A stretch of DNA of 9,383 nt from an uncultured Eubacteriales bacterium (GTDB taxonomy: Bacteria; Bacillota; Clostridia; Lachnospirales; Lachnospiraceae). The first letter of the stretch is position 1; each line of letters starts with the position of its first letter. The position numbers and the translations under genes were made by a program. The notes below the pieces were generated by a model. It was not told the DNA's origin and searched no databases. It saw only the letters and a program-made list of their open reading frames with translations. This document shows positions 1 through 5,288 of the stretch, piece after piece. The stretch is from positions 1-9,383 of the forward strand of contig CASFUI010000274.1 in the NCBI GenBank assembly GCA_949297565.1. The letters are read 5' to 3'.

Positions 1-495
1 ACAGGCGCGCTTGTACTCGACAGCATGTTTGACAAGAACATGCGAGAGGCGACGGCTGCCGGAATACAGGTCGGAGCTTACATAGTCACACAGGCGGTAA
101 ATACTCAAGAAGCTGTAGAGGAAGCGAGCTTTATAATAGAGAAGTGCAGAAGCTACAATGTAACGCTGCCGCTTGTAATTGATGTTGAGGCAGCCGGAGG
201 TGCCAACGGACAGGGAAGAGGAGACCAGATTTCGGTGTCAGACAGAACGGCAGTAATAAACGCATTTGCGCAGACAGTGAAGAACGCAGGGTATACTCCT
301 ATGGTATATGCGAATAAAAACTGGTTAAACAATTATATCTATGCAAACGATATTGTGTCCTACTGCCGTGTGTGGGTTGCGCAGTACAACAGCGAGTGCA
401 CGTATGATAAGAGATTTAATATGTGGCAGTTTACAAGCAGCGGCAATATAGGCGGTATCAGCGGAAATGTTGATATTAATGCATGGCTTGATTAG
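1..495 (+). CDS. GH25 lysozyme-type muramidase, C-terminal part (5' truncated by window edge)
   Basis: The reading frame is open from the first base, so the gene starts upstream; the first ATG in view (25) is internal. The 164 visible residues match the latter part of a glycoside hydrolase family 25 domain, which cleaves the MurNAc-GlcNAc bond of peptidoglycan outside the membrane. Seen directly: the strand GIQVGAYIVTQAV; the central acidic pair LPLVIDVEAAGG (D61 and E63 of the visible part); the VYANKNWL segment; VWVAQYN; and the typical ending MWQFTSSGNIGGISGNVDIN followed by AWLD and the stop. The N-terminal catalytic Asp and any signal peptide or wall-binding domain would lie before the window. 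Nothing follows the catalytic domain, so any accessory domains must be N-terminal. The gap to rimO is 57 nt with no visible terminator, so read-through into rimO is plausible. Cell-wall remodelling or phage-type lysin use cannot be told apart here; no phage genes are nearby. Confidence 0.88.
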   Translation, partial: TGALVLDSMFDKNMREATAAGIQVGAYIVTQAVNTQEAVEEASFIIEKCRSYNVTLPLVIDVEAAGGANGQGRGDQISVSDRTAVINAFAQTVKNAGYTPMVYANKNWLNNYIYANDIVSYCRVWVAQYNSECTYDKRFNMWQFTSSGNIGGISGNVDINAWLD

Positions 496-552
496 ATTTG
501 TGTTATAAAAATATATGTATAGACATACGTTGAAAGGATAAATTTTTCTGTT

Positions 553-1875
553 ATGAAAATTATGTTTGTGTCGCTGGGGTGTGATAAAAATCTTGTTGAC
601 ACCGAGAGTATGCTCGGTATTTTGAGAAATAAGGGGTTTGAATTTACTGATGACGAATTTGAGGCTGATGTCATAGCTGTTAATACATGCTGTTTTATCC
701 ATGACGCGAAACAGGAGAGCATTAACACTATACTTGAGATGGCGGAGCACAAAAAAGATGGTGCATGCAAGGCGTTGATTGTATCAGGGTGCCTCGCACA
801 CCGCTATCAGGACGAGATAACGAAGGAAATTCCGGAGGTTGACGCTTTTCTGGGAACGTCATCATATGATAAGATTGCCGATGTGATTTTGGCTGTGCTT
901 GAGGGCAAGGGCTACAACTGTATTGACAGTGCTGACAGGCTTGTGCGTACCGATACTGAGAGAATAATAACCACCGGCGGATATTATGAGTATCTGAAAA
1001 TTGCAGAGGGGTGTGATAAGCACTGTACATACTGCATTATTCCTAAAGTGCGCGGAAATTACAGAAGCTATCCGATGGAGTATCTTGTCAGGCAGGCGGA
1101 AAGTCTTGTCGAGAAGGGCGTTCGTGAGCTTATTCTCGTAGCTCAGGAAACGACAGTTTACGGAGTTGATATTTACGGAAAAAAATCGCTTGCCGAGCTG
1201 ATAAAAAGACTTGCCGGAATTGAGGGGCTTTCCTGGATAAGGATATTGTACTGTTATCCTGAGGAAATTGATGATTCTCTCATCGAGGTCATAAAAAATG
1301 AGCCGAAGGTGTGTCATTATCTTGATATGCCTATACAGCACGCCAGCGACAATATTTTAAAGCGAATGGGGCGAAGAACGACAAAGCAGGAATTAAAGGA
1401 TGTTATTGCCAGACTGCGAGAGAATATTCCGGATATTGCGCTCAGGACAACTCTCATAACCGGATTTCCTGGAGAGACCCAGGAAGAACATGAGGAGATG
1501 CTTGATTTTGTCGATGAGATGGAATTTGACAGGCTTGGTGTATTTACTTATTCCGCTGAGGAGGATACACCTGCGGCAGCTATGCCGGGACAGATTGACG
1601 AGGCTGTTAAGGAGGCGAGACGCGATGCGGTAATGGAGCTTCAGCAGGCAGTTTCGCTTGATAAGTCGCGTGAGATGATCGGCAGAGTTATAGAGTGCCT
1701 CATAGAGGGAAAAATTGAGGACGACAATACTTATGTGGGACGTTCCTATAAGGATGCACCTAATGTTGACGGATATGTTTTCGTAAATACTGATGAAAAT
1801 CTTATGTCTGGTGATATCGTGAAGGTCAGGATAGACGGCGCTATGGAATATGACCTGATTGGCAGCCTGTGCTGA
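553..1875 (+). CDS. rimO: Ribosomal protein S12 methylthiotransferase RimO
   Basis: This 440-aa protein has the full methylthiotransferase layout. RimO adds a methylthio group to a conserved aspartate of ribosomal protein S12 in the cytoplasm. The N-terminal UPF0004 domain opens with VSLGCDKNLVDTES and carries the three expected cluster-ligand cysteines at C10, C46 (NTCCFI) and C80 (SGC). The radical SAM motif CDKHCTYC gives C154, C158 and C161. A C-terminal TRAM domain covers about residues 375-440. The segment YVGRSYKDAPNVDGYVFV is typical of RimO rather than of the tRNA enzyme MiaB, which is why I favour RimO. The extra cysteine C47 next to C46 is a small oddity. The ATG at 553 fits the canonical N-terminus; the best Shine-Dalgarno, AAAGGA at 533-538, is 14 nt away, longer than usual. 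No terminator separates it from pgsA 89 nt downstream. Confidence 0.96.
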   Translation: MKIMFVSLGCDKNLVDTESMLGILRNKGFEFTDDEFEADVIAVNTCCFIHDAKQESINTILEMAEHKKDGACKALIVSGCLAHRYQDEITKEIPEVDAFLGTSSYDKIADVILAVLEGKGYNCIDSADRLVRTDTERIITTGGYYEYLKIAEGCDKHCTYCIIPKVRGNYRSYPMEYLVRQAESLVEKGVRELILVAQETTVYGVDIYGKKSLAELIKRLAGIEGLSWIRILYCYPEEIDDSLIEVIKNEPKVCHYLDMPIQHASDNILKRMGRRTTKQELKDVIARLRENIPDIALRTTLITGFPGETQEEHEEMLDFVDEMEFDRLGVFTYSAEEDTPAAAMPGQIDEAVKEARRDAVMELQQAVSLDKSREMIGRVIECLIEGKIEDDNTYVGRSYKDAPNVDGYVFVNTDENLMSGDIVKVRIDGAMEYDLIGSLC

Positions 1876-1917
1876 AAGTATTAAAAGGATATATCGGCTG
1901 AAATATTTGGAAACAGC

Positions 1918-1968
1918 ATGAATAATTTGTCTGTGGCTGAAACGGCACGGAAATGGAGGAATATATGA
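1918..1968 (+). other. Possible 16-codon leader ORF overlapping the pgsA start
   Basis: An ATG at 1918 opens a frame reading MNNLSVAETARKWRNI and stops with TGA at 1966-1968. The stop overlaps the pgsA ATG (1965-1967) as ATGA, the usual arrangement for translational coupling. The only upstream Shine-Dalgarno-like run is a weak GGAAA at 1909-1913. The residues resemble the opening of small helix-turn-helix proteins (pattern LSV-ETA-KW), but the frame ends before a full helix-turn-helix. It may be a leader peptide, a remnant or chance. At this length, coding potential cannot be judged from one sequence. Confidence 0.18.
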
Positions 1969-2513
1969 ATTTGCCAAATAAACTGACAGTACTCAGAACA
2001 ATTTTGATACCGTTTTTTCTTATATTTGTATACACAGATTTCTGGGGCAGGGCAAATGCGGTTATTGCGGTGGCGATATTTGTTGTCGCAAGCCTCACGG
2101 ACCTTTTGGATGGAAAAATAGCGAGAAAGTATAATCTTGTCACAAATTTCGGTAAATTTATGGATCCGCTGGCGGATAAACTGTTGGTTTGTTCAGCTCT
2201 GATTGCACTTGTTGATTTGGGAAAAATAGCGGGTTGGATTGTAATTATTATTATTGCGAGAGAATTTATAATAAGCGGTTTCAGGCTTGTTGCTTCAGAC
2301 AGCGGTGTTGTTATAGCCGCAAGCTACTGGGGTAAATTTAAAACAACATTTCAGATGATTATGATTATCCTTCTTGTTCTTGATTTGCCTTTTCCTAATA
2401 TGAACATTATTAATATGATTTTTGTATATATAGCGCTGGCGCTTACTGTGATTTCGCTTATAGACTATATTGCAAAAAACTACAAGGTATTTCTGGAGGG
2501 CTCATCAAAGTGA
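1965..2513 (+). CDS. pgsA: CDP-diacylglycerol-glycerol-3-phosphate 3-phosphatidyltransferase (PgsA)
   Basis: PgsA joins CDP-diacylglycerol and glycerol-3-phosphate to make phosphatidylglycerophosphate, the committed step to phosphatidylglycerol and cardiolipin, at the cytoplasmic membrane. The CDP-alcohol phosphotransferase signature is complete: D46, D49-G50, A53-R54, G63, D67 and D71 in the segment from TDLLDG to MDPLADK. Hydrophobic stretches at about residues 10-24, 30-45, 74-108, 128-142 and 148-170 fit a polytopic membrane protein, and 182 aa is a normal length. I chose ATG 1965 (MNLPNKLTVLRT, the family's usual opening) because GGAGG at 1955-1959 sits 5 nt before it. An in-frame ATG at 1953 is possible, but it would place the Shine-Dalgarno inside the coding region. 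The stop overlaps the start of the next gene in a GTGA junction, implying coupled translation. Confidence 0.95.
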   Translation: MNLPNKLTVLRTILIPFFLIFVYTDFWGRANAVIAVAIFVVASLTDLLDGKIARKYNLVTNFGKFMDPLADKLLVCSALIALVDLGKIAGWIVIIIIAREFIISGFRLVASDSGVVIAASYWGKFKTTFQMIMIILLVLDLPFPNMNIINMIFVYIALALTVISLIDYIAKNYKVFLEGSSK

Positions 2514-3001
2514 TAGCGGGAAATGATTTTTGCAAAAATACGCTTGAGGAGATGGCTGTCTTTGCGCTGAAAGAGAGGGGACTCACAGTTACAACAGCGG
2601 AGTCCTGCACTGGTGGCATGGTTGCCTCAAGGCTTGTAAATGTAAAAGGTGCATCGGCTGTATTTCATCAGGGATATATTACTTATTGTGACGAGGCAAA
2701 GCACACGATGCTCGGAGTCAGCAGAAAGACTCTTGAACAGTATTCTGCTGTCAGTGAGCAGACGGCGGGTGAAATGGCTGAGGGGGGAGCTTGTGCAGCG
2801 GGCGCAGATGTATGCGTTTCGGTTACAGGAGTAGCAGGACCTGATACTGAGGACGGAAAACCTGTCGGCTGCGTCTATATCGGCTGTTATTACCATGGAA
2901 AAACGCATGTCAGGGGCTTTAATTTTGAAGGTGACAGAATGAGTATTCGCTGTCAGGCGGCAGACGAGGCTTTGAAGTTTATTATTGACACAGTATCTTA
3001 A
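2510..3001 (+). CDS. Stand-alone CinA C-terminal domain protein (PncC-type nicotinamide-nucleotide amidohydrolase)
   Basis: The 163-aa product corresponds to the CinA C-terminal domain alone. Known members (PncC) deamidate nicotinamide mononucleotide to nicotinate mononucleotide, recycling a by-product of NAD-consuming reactions such as NAD-dependent DNA ligase. Seen here: TTAESCTGGMVASRL with the presumed catalytic Ser at residue 32, VFHQGYITYCDEAKHTMLGV, and VSVTGVAGPDTEDGKPVGCV. The loop after AGP lacks the glycine-rich form common in the family but keeps KPVG. The N-terminal MoCF-like domain of full-length CinA is absent, and nothing upstream in frame supplies it. Translation starts at GTG 2510 with GGAGGG (2495-2500) 9 nt upstream, and the GTGA overlap couples it to pgsA. 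The position just before recA matches the cinA-recA neighbourhood known in many bacteria, although a terminator separates them here. Enzymatic activity is inferred from family membership. Confidence 0.88.
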   Translation: MIAGNDFCKNTLEEMAVFALKERGLTVTTAESCTGGMVASRLVNVKGASAVFHQGYITYCDEAKHTMLGVSRKTLEQYSAVSEQTAGEMAEGGACAAGADVCVSVTGVAGPDTEDGKPVGCVYIGCYYHGKTHVRGFNFEGDRMSIRCQAADEALKFIIDTVS

Positions 3002-3075
3002 AAGAACTTATGTAATAAAAACAGTAATTTTTTAGAGTTTTTTGATGAAGTGTTTATTGTATTTAATGAACAGGT

Positions 3076-3120
3076 GCGGGACAGATTAGCTTACGGCAGT
3101 CTGTTCCGCTTCTTTGTTTT
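3076..3120 (+). terminator. Intrinsic terminator ending the rimO-pgsA-cinA unit
   Basis: GCGGGACAGA (3076-3085) pairs with TCTGTTCCGC (3100-3109) in a 10-bp stem with one G-U pair. The stem can extend inward through 3086-3099 with a bulge. A T-rich tail, TTCTTTGTTTT, follows at 3110-3120. It lies 75 nt after the cinA-type gene's stop, on the + strand, and should insulate recA from the upstream unit. Confidence 0.8.
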
Positions 3121-3158
3121 CTGCGATGGACGTGCGGCGCGGCAGTTTGACGTCATGT

Positions 3159-3185
3159 GTGCAAATACAGATTTGGCATCTTTTT
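3159..3185 (+). terminator. Possible second, weaker terminator
   Basis: TGCAAAT (3160-3166), loop ACAG and ATTTGGCA (3171-3178) form a 7-bp stem with one bulged G. A G-U pair can extend it, and five Ts follow at 3181-3185. The stem is short and AT-rich, so efficiency is doubtful. Together with the stronger hairpin at 3076 it would give tandem termination. Confidence 0.35.
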
Positions 3186-3206
3186 GTGTGTTATAAAAAT
3201 AAAAAC

Positions 3207-3235
3207 TTTACAAATGGTATATAGAGGCGTATAAT
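3207..3235 (+). promoter_or_regulatory. Candidate distal sigma-A promoter upstream of recA
   Basis: TTTACA at 3207-3212 and TATAAT at 3230-3235 are separated by 17 nt, a near-consensus vegetative promoter on the + strand. Transcription would begin near 3242 and run through a leader of about 160 nt, including both LexA boxes, into recA. No gene starts nearby, so recA is the only evident target. Confidence 0.5.
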
Positions 3236-3244
3236 TTGTATATG

Positions 3245-3254
3245 TGGAATTCCA
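3245..3254. repeat. 10-bp perfect palindrome TGGAATTCCA
   Basis: TGGAATTCCA is a perfect inverted repeat starting 9 nt after the -10 of the candidate distal promoter, so it overlaps the first transcribed bases. It could be an operator for that promoter, but a 10-bp palindrome can arise by chance and I do not recognise the regulator. Confidence 0.3.
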
Positions 3255-3309
3255 GGATTATTAATATATGTATGTGCATTTTGTTTGCGGATATTAGTTT
3301 TTATATATA

Positions 3310-3323
3310 CGAACAAATATTCG
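3310..3323. promoter_or_regulatory. LexA (SOS) box 1, upstream of the recA -35
   Basis: CGAACAAATATTCG has the Gram-positive SOS box form GAAC-N4-GTTC with one change in the right half (ATTC for GTTC). It ends 8 nt before the recA -35. Its left nine bases are identical to those of box 2. LexA bound here would sit just outside the promoter. Confidence 0.75.
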
Positions 3324-3331
3324 TTTTATAC

Positions 3332-3360
3332 TTGACATTACAGTTAAAATAATATAATAT
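3332..3360 (+). promoter_or_regulatory. recA promoter
   Basis: A perfect TTGACA lies at 3332-3337. The -10 is either TATAAT at 3353-3358 (15-nt spacer) or the overlapping TAATAT at 3355-3360 (17-nt spacer). The predicted start near 3366 is immediately before LexA box 2, so promoter and operator are interlocked. Control is expected to be LexA repression relieved by RecA-stimulated LexA self-cleavage during DNA damage. Confidence 0.82.
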
Positions 3361-3368
3361 ACATTCAA

Positions 3369-3382
3369 CGAACAAATGTTCA
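3369..3382. promoter_or_regulatory. LexA (SOS) box 2, at the recA transcription start
   Basis: CGAACAAATGTTCA contains perfect GAAC and GTTC half-sites around AAAT, matching the SOS box consensus of Firmicutes. It lies 8 nt after the end of the -10 region and 5 nt before the recA Shine-Dalgarno, a classic repressing position. It is the stronger of the two boxes. Confidence 0.88.
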
Positions 3383-3400
3383 TTGCGAAGGAGATTGAAG

Positions 3401-4504
3401 ATGATAAAAGAAGAGAAGATGAAAGCGCTTGATGCGGCGCTGGCCAATATCGAGAAGCAGTTCGGCAAGGGCTCAGTTATGAAGCTCGGAGAATCTAATT
3501 ATAACCTTAATGTTGAGACTGTTCCGACGGGCTCTCTTAGCCTTGATATAGCTCTGGGACTTGGAGGGGTTCCTAAGGGAAGAGTTGTTGAGATTTACGG
3601 ACCTGAGTCAAGCGGTAAGACAACCGTTGCGCTGCATATGGTTGCAGAAGTACAAAAGCGCGGAGGAATTGCGGGCTTTATTGACGCCGAGCACGCATTA
3701 GATCCTGTATATGCCAAGAATATTGGGGTGGATATTGATAATCTGTACATATCGCAGCCTGACAGCGGTGAGCAGGCGCTTGAGATTACGGAGACTATGG
3801 TCCGTTCCGGAGCCGTTGATATAATTATTGTTGACTCTGTCGCAGCGTTAGTTCCAAAGGCTGAGATTGACGGGGACATGGGCGATTCACATGTTGGTCT
3901 TCAGGCGAGACTTATGTCTCAGGCGCTGAGAAAGCTTACGCCGGTTGTGAGCAAGAATAACTGTGTCGTTATTTTTATTAATCAGCTCCGAGAGAAGGTA
4001 GGCGTCATGTTCGGCAATCCTGAGACAACAACAGGAGGGCGTGCTCTCAAGTTTTATGCTTCCGTGAGACTGGATGTTAGAAGAATTGAGACGCTTAAGC
4101 AGGGAGGAGAAGTTATCGGCAACAGAACACGAGTAAAGGTTGTAAAGAATAAGGTTGCACCTCCGTTTAAGGAAGCTGAGTTCGATATTATGTTTGGACG
4201 CGGAATATCAGTTGAGGGTGATATACTTGATTTAGCCTCTAATGTAGGAATAGTTCAGAAGAGTGGTGCGTGGTTTGCGTATAATAATGAGAAAATCGGA
4301 CAGGGAAGAGAGAATGCCAAAAAGTATCTCACCGAGCATCCTGATATTATGAATGAGATAGAGAATAAGGTTAGAGAGCATTATTTTAATAAGGGAACTG
4401 AAGAGGCTGACTCCGAAGACAATAAAAAAGAAGCAGAGAATGAACCTGCCAAGGAACCGGCAGCAGGAAGAAAAAAAGCTTCAGCCAAAGAGAGTGAAGA
4501 ATAG
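3401..4504 (+). CDS. recA: RecA recombinase
   Basis: RecA forms an ATP-dependent filament on single-stranded DNA, drives homologous strand exchange and triggers LexA cleavage. All core elements are visible in 367 aa: the N-terminal ALDAALANIEKQFGKGSVMK; Walker A GPESSGKT (67-74, K73); the catalytic Glu in DAEHALD (E97); Walker B IIIVDSVAAL (from 141); the L1 region GDMGDSHVGLQARLMSQ; and NQLREKVGVMFGNPETT at L2 with Q195. From about residue 331 the tail is rich in Glu, Lys and Ala, as is usual for the flexible, regulatory RecA C-terminus. ATG 3401 is chosen because AAGGAG (3388-3393) lies 7 nt upstream; an in-frame TTG at 3383 would overlap LexA box 2 and translate the Shine-Dalgarno. No intein or intron interrupts it. 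The gap to recX is 30 nt without a terminator, so the two are probably co-transcribed. Confidence 0.98.
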   Translation: MIKEEKMKALDAALANIEKQFGKGSVMKLGESNYNLNVETVPTGSLSLDIALGLGGVPKGRVVEIYGPESSGKTTVALHMVAEVQKRGGIAGFIDAEHALDPVYAKNIGVDIDNLYISQPDSGEQALEITETMVRSGAVDIIIVDSVAALVPKAEIDGDMGDSHVGLQARLMSQALRKLTPVVSKNNCVVIFINQLREKVGVMFGNPETTTGGRALKFYASVRLDVRRIETLKQGGEVIGNRTRVKVVKNKVAPPFKEAEFDIMFGRGISVEGDILDLASNVGIVQKSGAWFAYNNEKIGQGRENAKKYLTEHPDIMNEIENKVREHYFNKGTEEADSEDNKKEAENEPAKEPAAGRKKASAKESEE

Positions 4505-4534
4505 ATAAAATAATTTTAAGGCTGTTAAATAGGT

Positions 4535-5173
4535 ATGGAATATTTAGTTACATCTATACGGGAACTGACATCGAAGCGAAGACTTGTTTATGTTAATGAG
4601 GAACGTGCTTTCGCGCTTTATGCGGGTGAACTCAAAAAGTATAATATACATCCGGGAGAATGTATTCCTGTTGAAGTATATACGGATATTATTTCTGCTT
4701 TATCCAGGAGAGCAGTAATTCGGGGAATGAATCTTTTAAAAAGCAAGGATTATACTGAGGCTGAATTTAAGAAAAAGCTGAGGGACGGATATTATCCTGC
4801 CGAAGCTGTAGAGGCGGCTTTATCGTATGTAAGAGAGTACGGATATATTGATGATGAGAGATATGCGCAGAATTATGTCGCATTTAAGGCTGGAAGTAAG
4901 AGCAGAAGAATGGTACAGGCTTTTTTGACGAATAAAGGAGTATCAGCTCAGATAATTGAAAGCGTTTGTGACGAATATTATAATGAGCATACGGACAGCG
5001 AGCTTCAGCAGATAGTTTTTCAGCTTGAAAAAAAGTGCAGAAATATTTCAATTAATTCAATGGAATACAATGAACGCCAGAAGCTTAAAGCATATTTTTA
5101 CAGAAAAGGTTTCAGGTGTGATGTTATTGACAGCGCCATGGATTTAGTGTCAAAGTATCAGGAACATTCATGA
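4535..5173 (+). CDS. recX: Regulatory protein RecX
   Basis: RecX binds RecA filaments and modulates, usually limits, RecA activity. The 212-aa product has a short N-terminal region of about 55 residues before three helical RecX repeats, at roughly 60-100, 105-150 and 155-205. Recognisable pieces are YVREYGYIDDERYAQNYV, the basic stretch GSKSRRMVQAFLTNKGVS and the last repeat KLKAYFYRKGFRCDVIDSAM. It lies 30 nt after recA with no promoter, terminator or SOS box of its own, so it should be induced with recA by DNA damage. Its Shine-Dalgarno is poor: AAGG at 4518-4521 is 13 nt from the ATG, and AGGT abuts the start. By inference, recX would then be translated less than recA, a sensible ratio for an inhibitor of an abundant protein. 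Confidence 0.92.
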   Translation: MEYLVTSIRELTSKRRLVYVNEERAFALYAGELKKYNIHPGECIPVEVYTDIISALSRRAVIRGMNLLKSKDYTEAEFKKKLRDGYYPAEAVEAALSYVREYGYIDDERYAQNYVAFKAGSKSRRMVQAFLTNKGVSAQIIESVCDEYYNEHTDSELQQIVFQLEKKCRNISINSMEYNERQKLKAYFYRKGFRCDVIDSAMDLVSKYQEHS

Positions 5174-5210
5174 AAGCGTGTAAAAACTGTGTGTGTACAA
5201 TGTAAATTTC

Positions 5211-5239
5211 TTGACAATACGGCGAAATAAGTATAATAT
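5211..5239 (+). promoter_or_regulatory. rny promoter
   Basis: A perfect TTGACA lies at 5211-5216. The -10 is TATAAT at 5232-5237 (15-nt spacer) or the overlapping TAATAT at 5234-5239 (17-nt spacer), the same geometry as at recA. It lies in the 115-nt recX-rny gap. With no terminator after recX, some rny message may also come from the recA promoter. Confidence 0.75.
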
Positions 5240-5244
5240 TAATA

Positions 5245-5264
5245 CGTTGTATGCTTGTACAATG
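5245..5264 (+). other. Stem-loop at the predicted 5' end of rny mRNA
   Basis: Bases 5245-5252 pair with 5257-5264 around a GCTT loop, giving an 8-bp stem with two G-U pairs; the core is TTGTA with TACAA. The predicted transcription start is about 5244-5246, so the transcript would begin with this hairpin. Such 5' stem-loops are known to slow decay that depends on 5' end access. The effect here is inferred. Confidence 0.35.
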
Positions 5265-5275
5265 AAAACTAAATA

Positions 5276-5288
5276 AGGAGGTGCTCCT
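5276..5288 (+). promoter_or_regulatory. Shine-Dalgarno-sequestering mini-hairpin before rny
   Basis: AGGAG (5276-5280) is perfectly complementary to CTCCT (5284-5288) around the loop GTG. The stem covers most of the AAGGAGG ribosome binding site (5275-5281) and ends directly at the GTG start codon at 5289. Pairing would hide the ribosome binding site. It is only 5 bp with a 3-nt loop, so a modest, tunable effect is the most to expect. Confidence 0.4.

Larger units (their letters stand above)
5194..5264 (+). repeat. Pair of TGTACAATG direct repeats flanking the rny promoter
   Basis: TGTACAATG occurs at 5194-5202 and 5256-5264, 62 nt apart. One copy ends 8 nt before the -35 and the other lies in the early transcribed region. 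The second copy is part of the palindrome TTGTACAA (5255-5262). This layout is compatible with binding sites for a regulator, but I recognise no known site. Confidence 0.4.

Noticed and set aside
1871..1942. Three copies of GCTGAAA between rimO and pgsA
   Set aside because: The copies are 7-8 nt long, irregularly spaced, and one is in the rimO stop region; this is within chance expectation and resembles no known site.
1393..1977. Long open frame on the minus strand across rimO
   Set aside because: It is antisense to the conserved RimO coding region, has no recognisable domain, and is a by-product of codon use on the + strand. The same applies to minus-strand frames at 325-1341, 5168-5626, 7671-8087 and 8912-9347.
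3383..3400. In-frame TTG start that would extend RecA by six residues
   Set aside because: It lies at the end of LexA box 2, would translate the AAGGAG Shine-Dalgarno, and has no ribosome binding site of its own; ATG 3401 is optimally placed.
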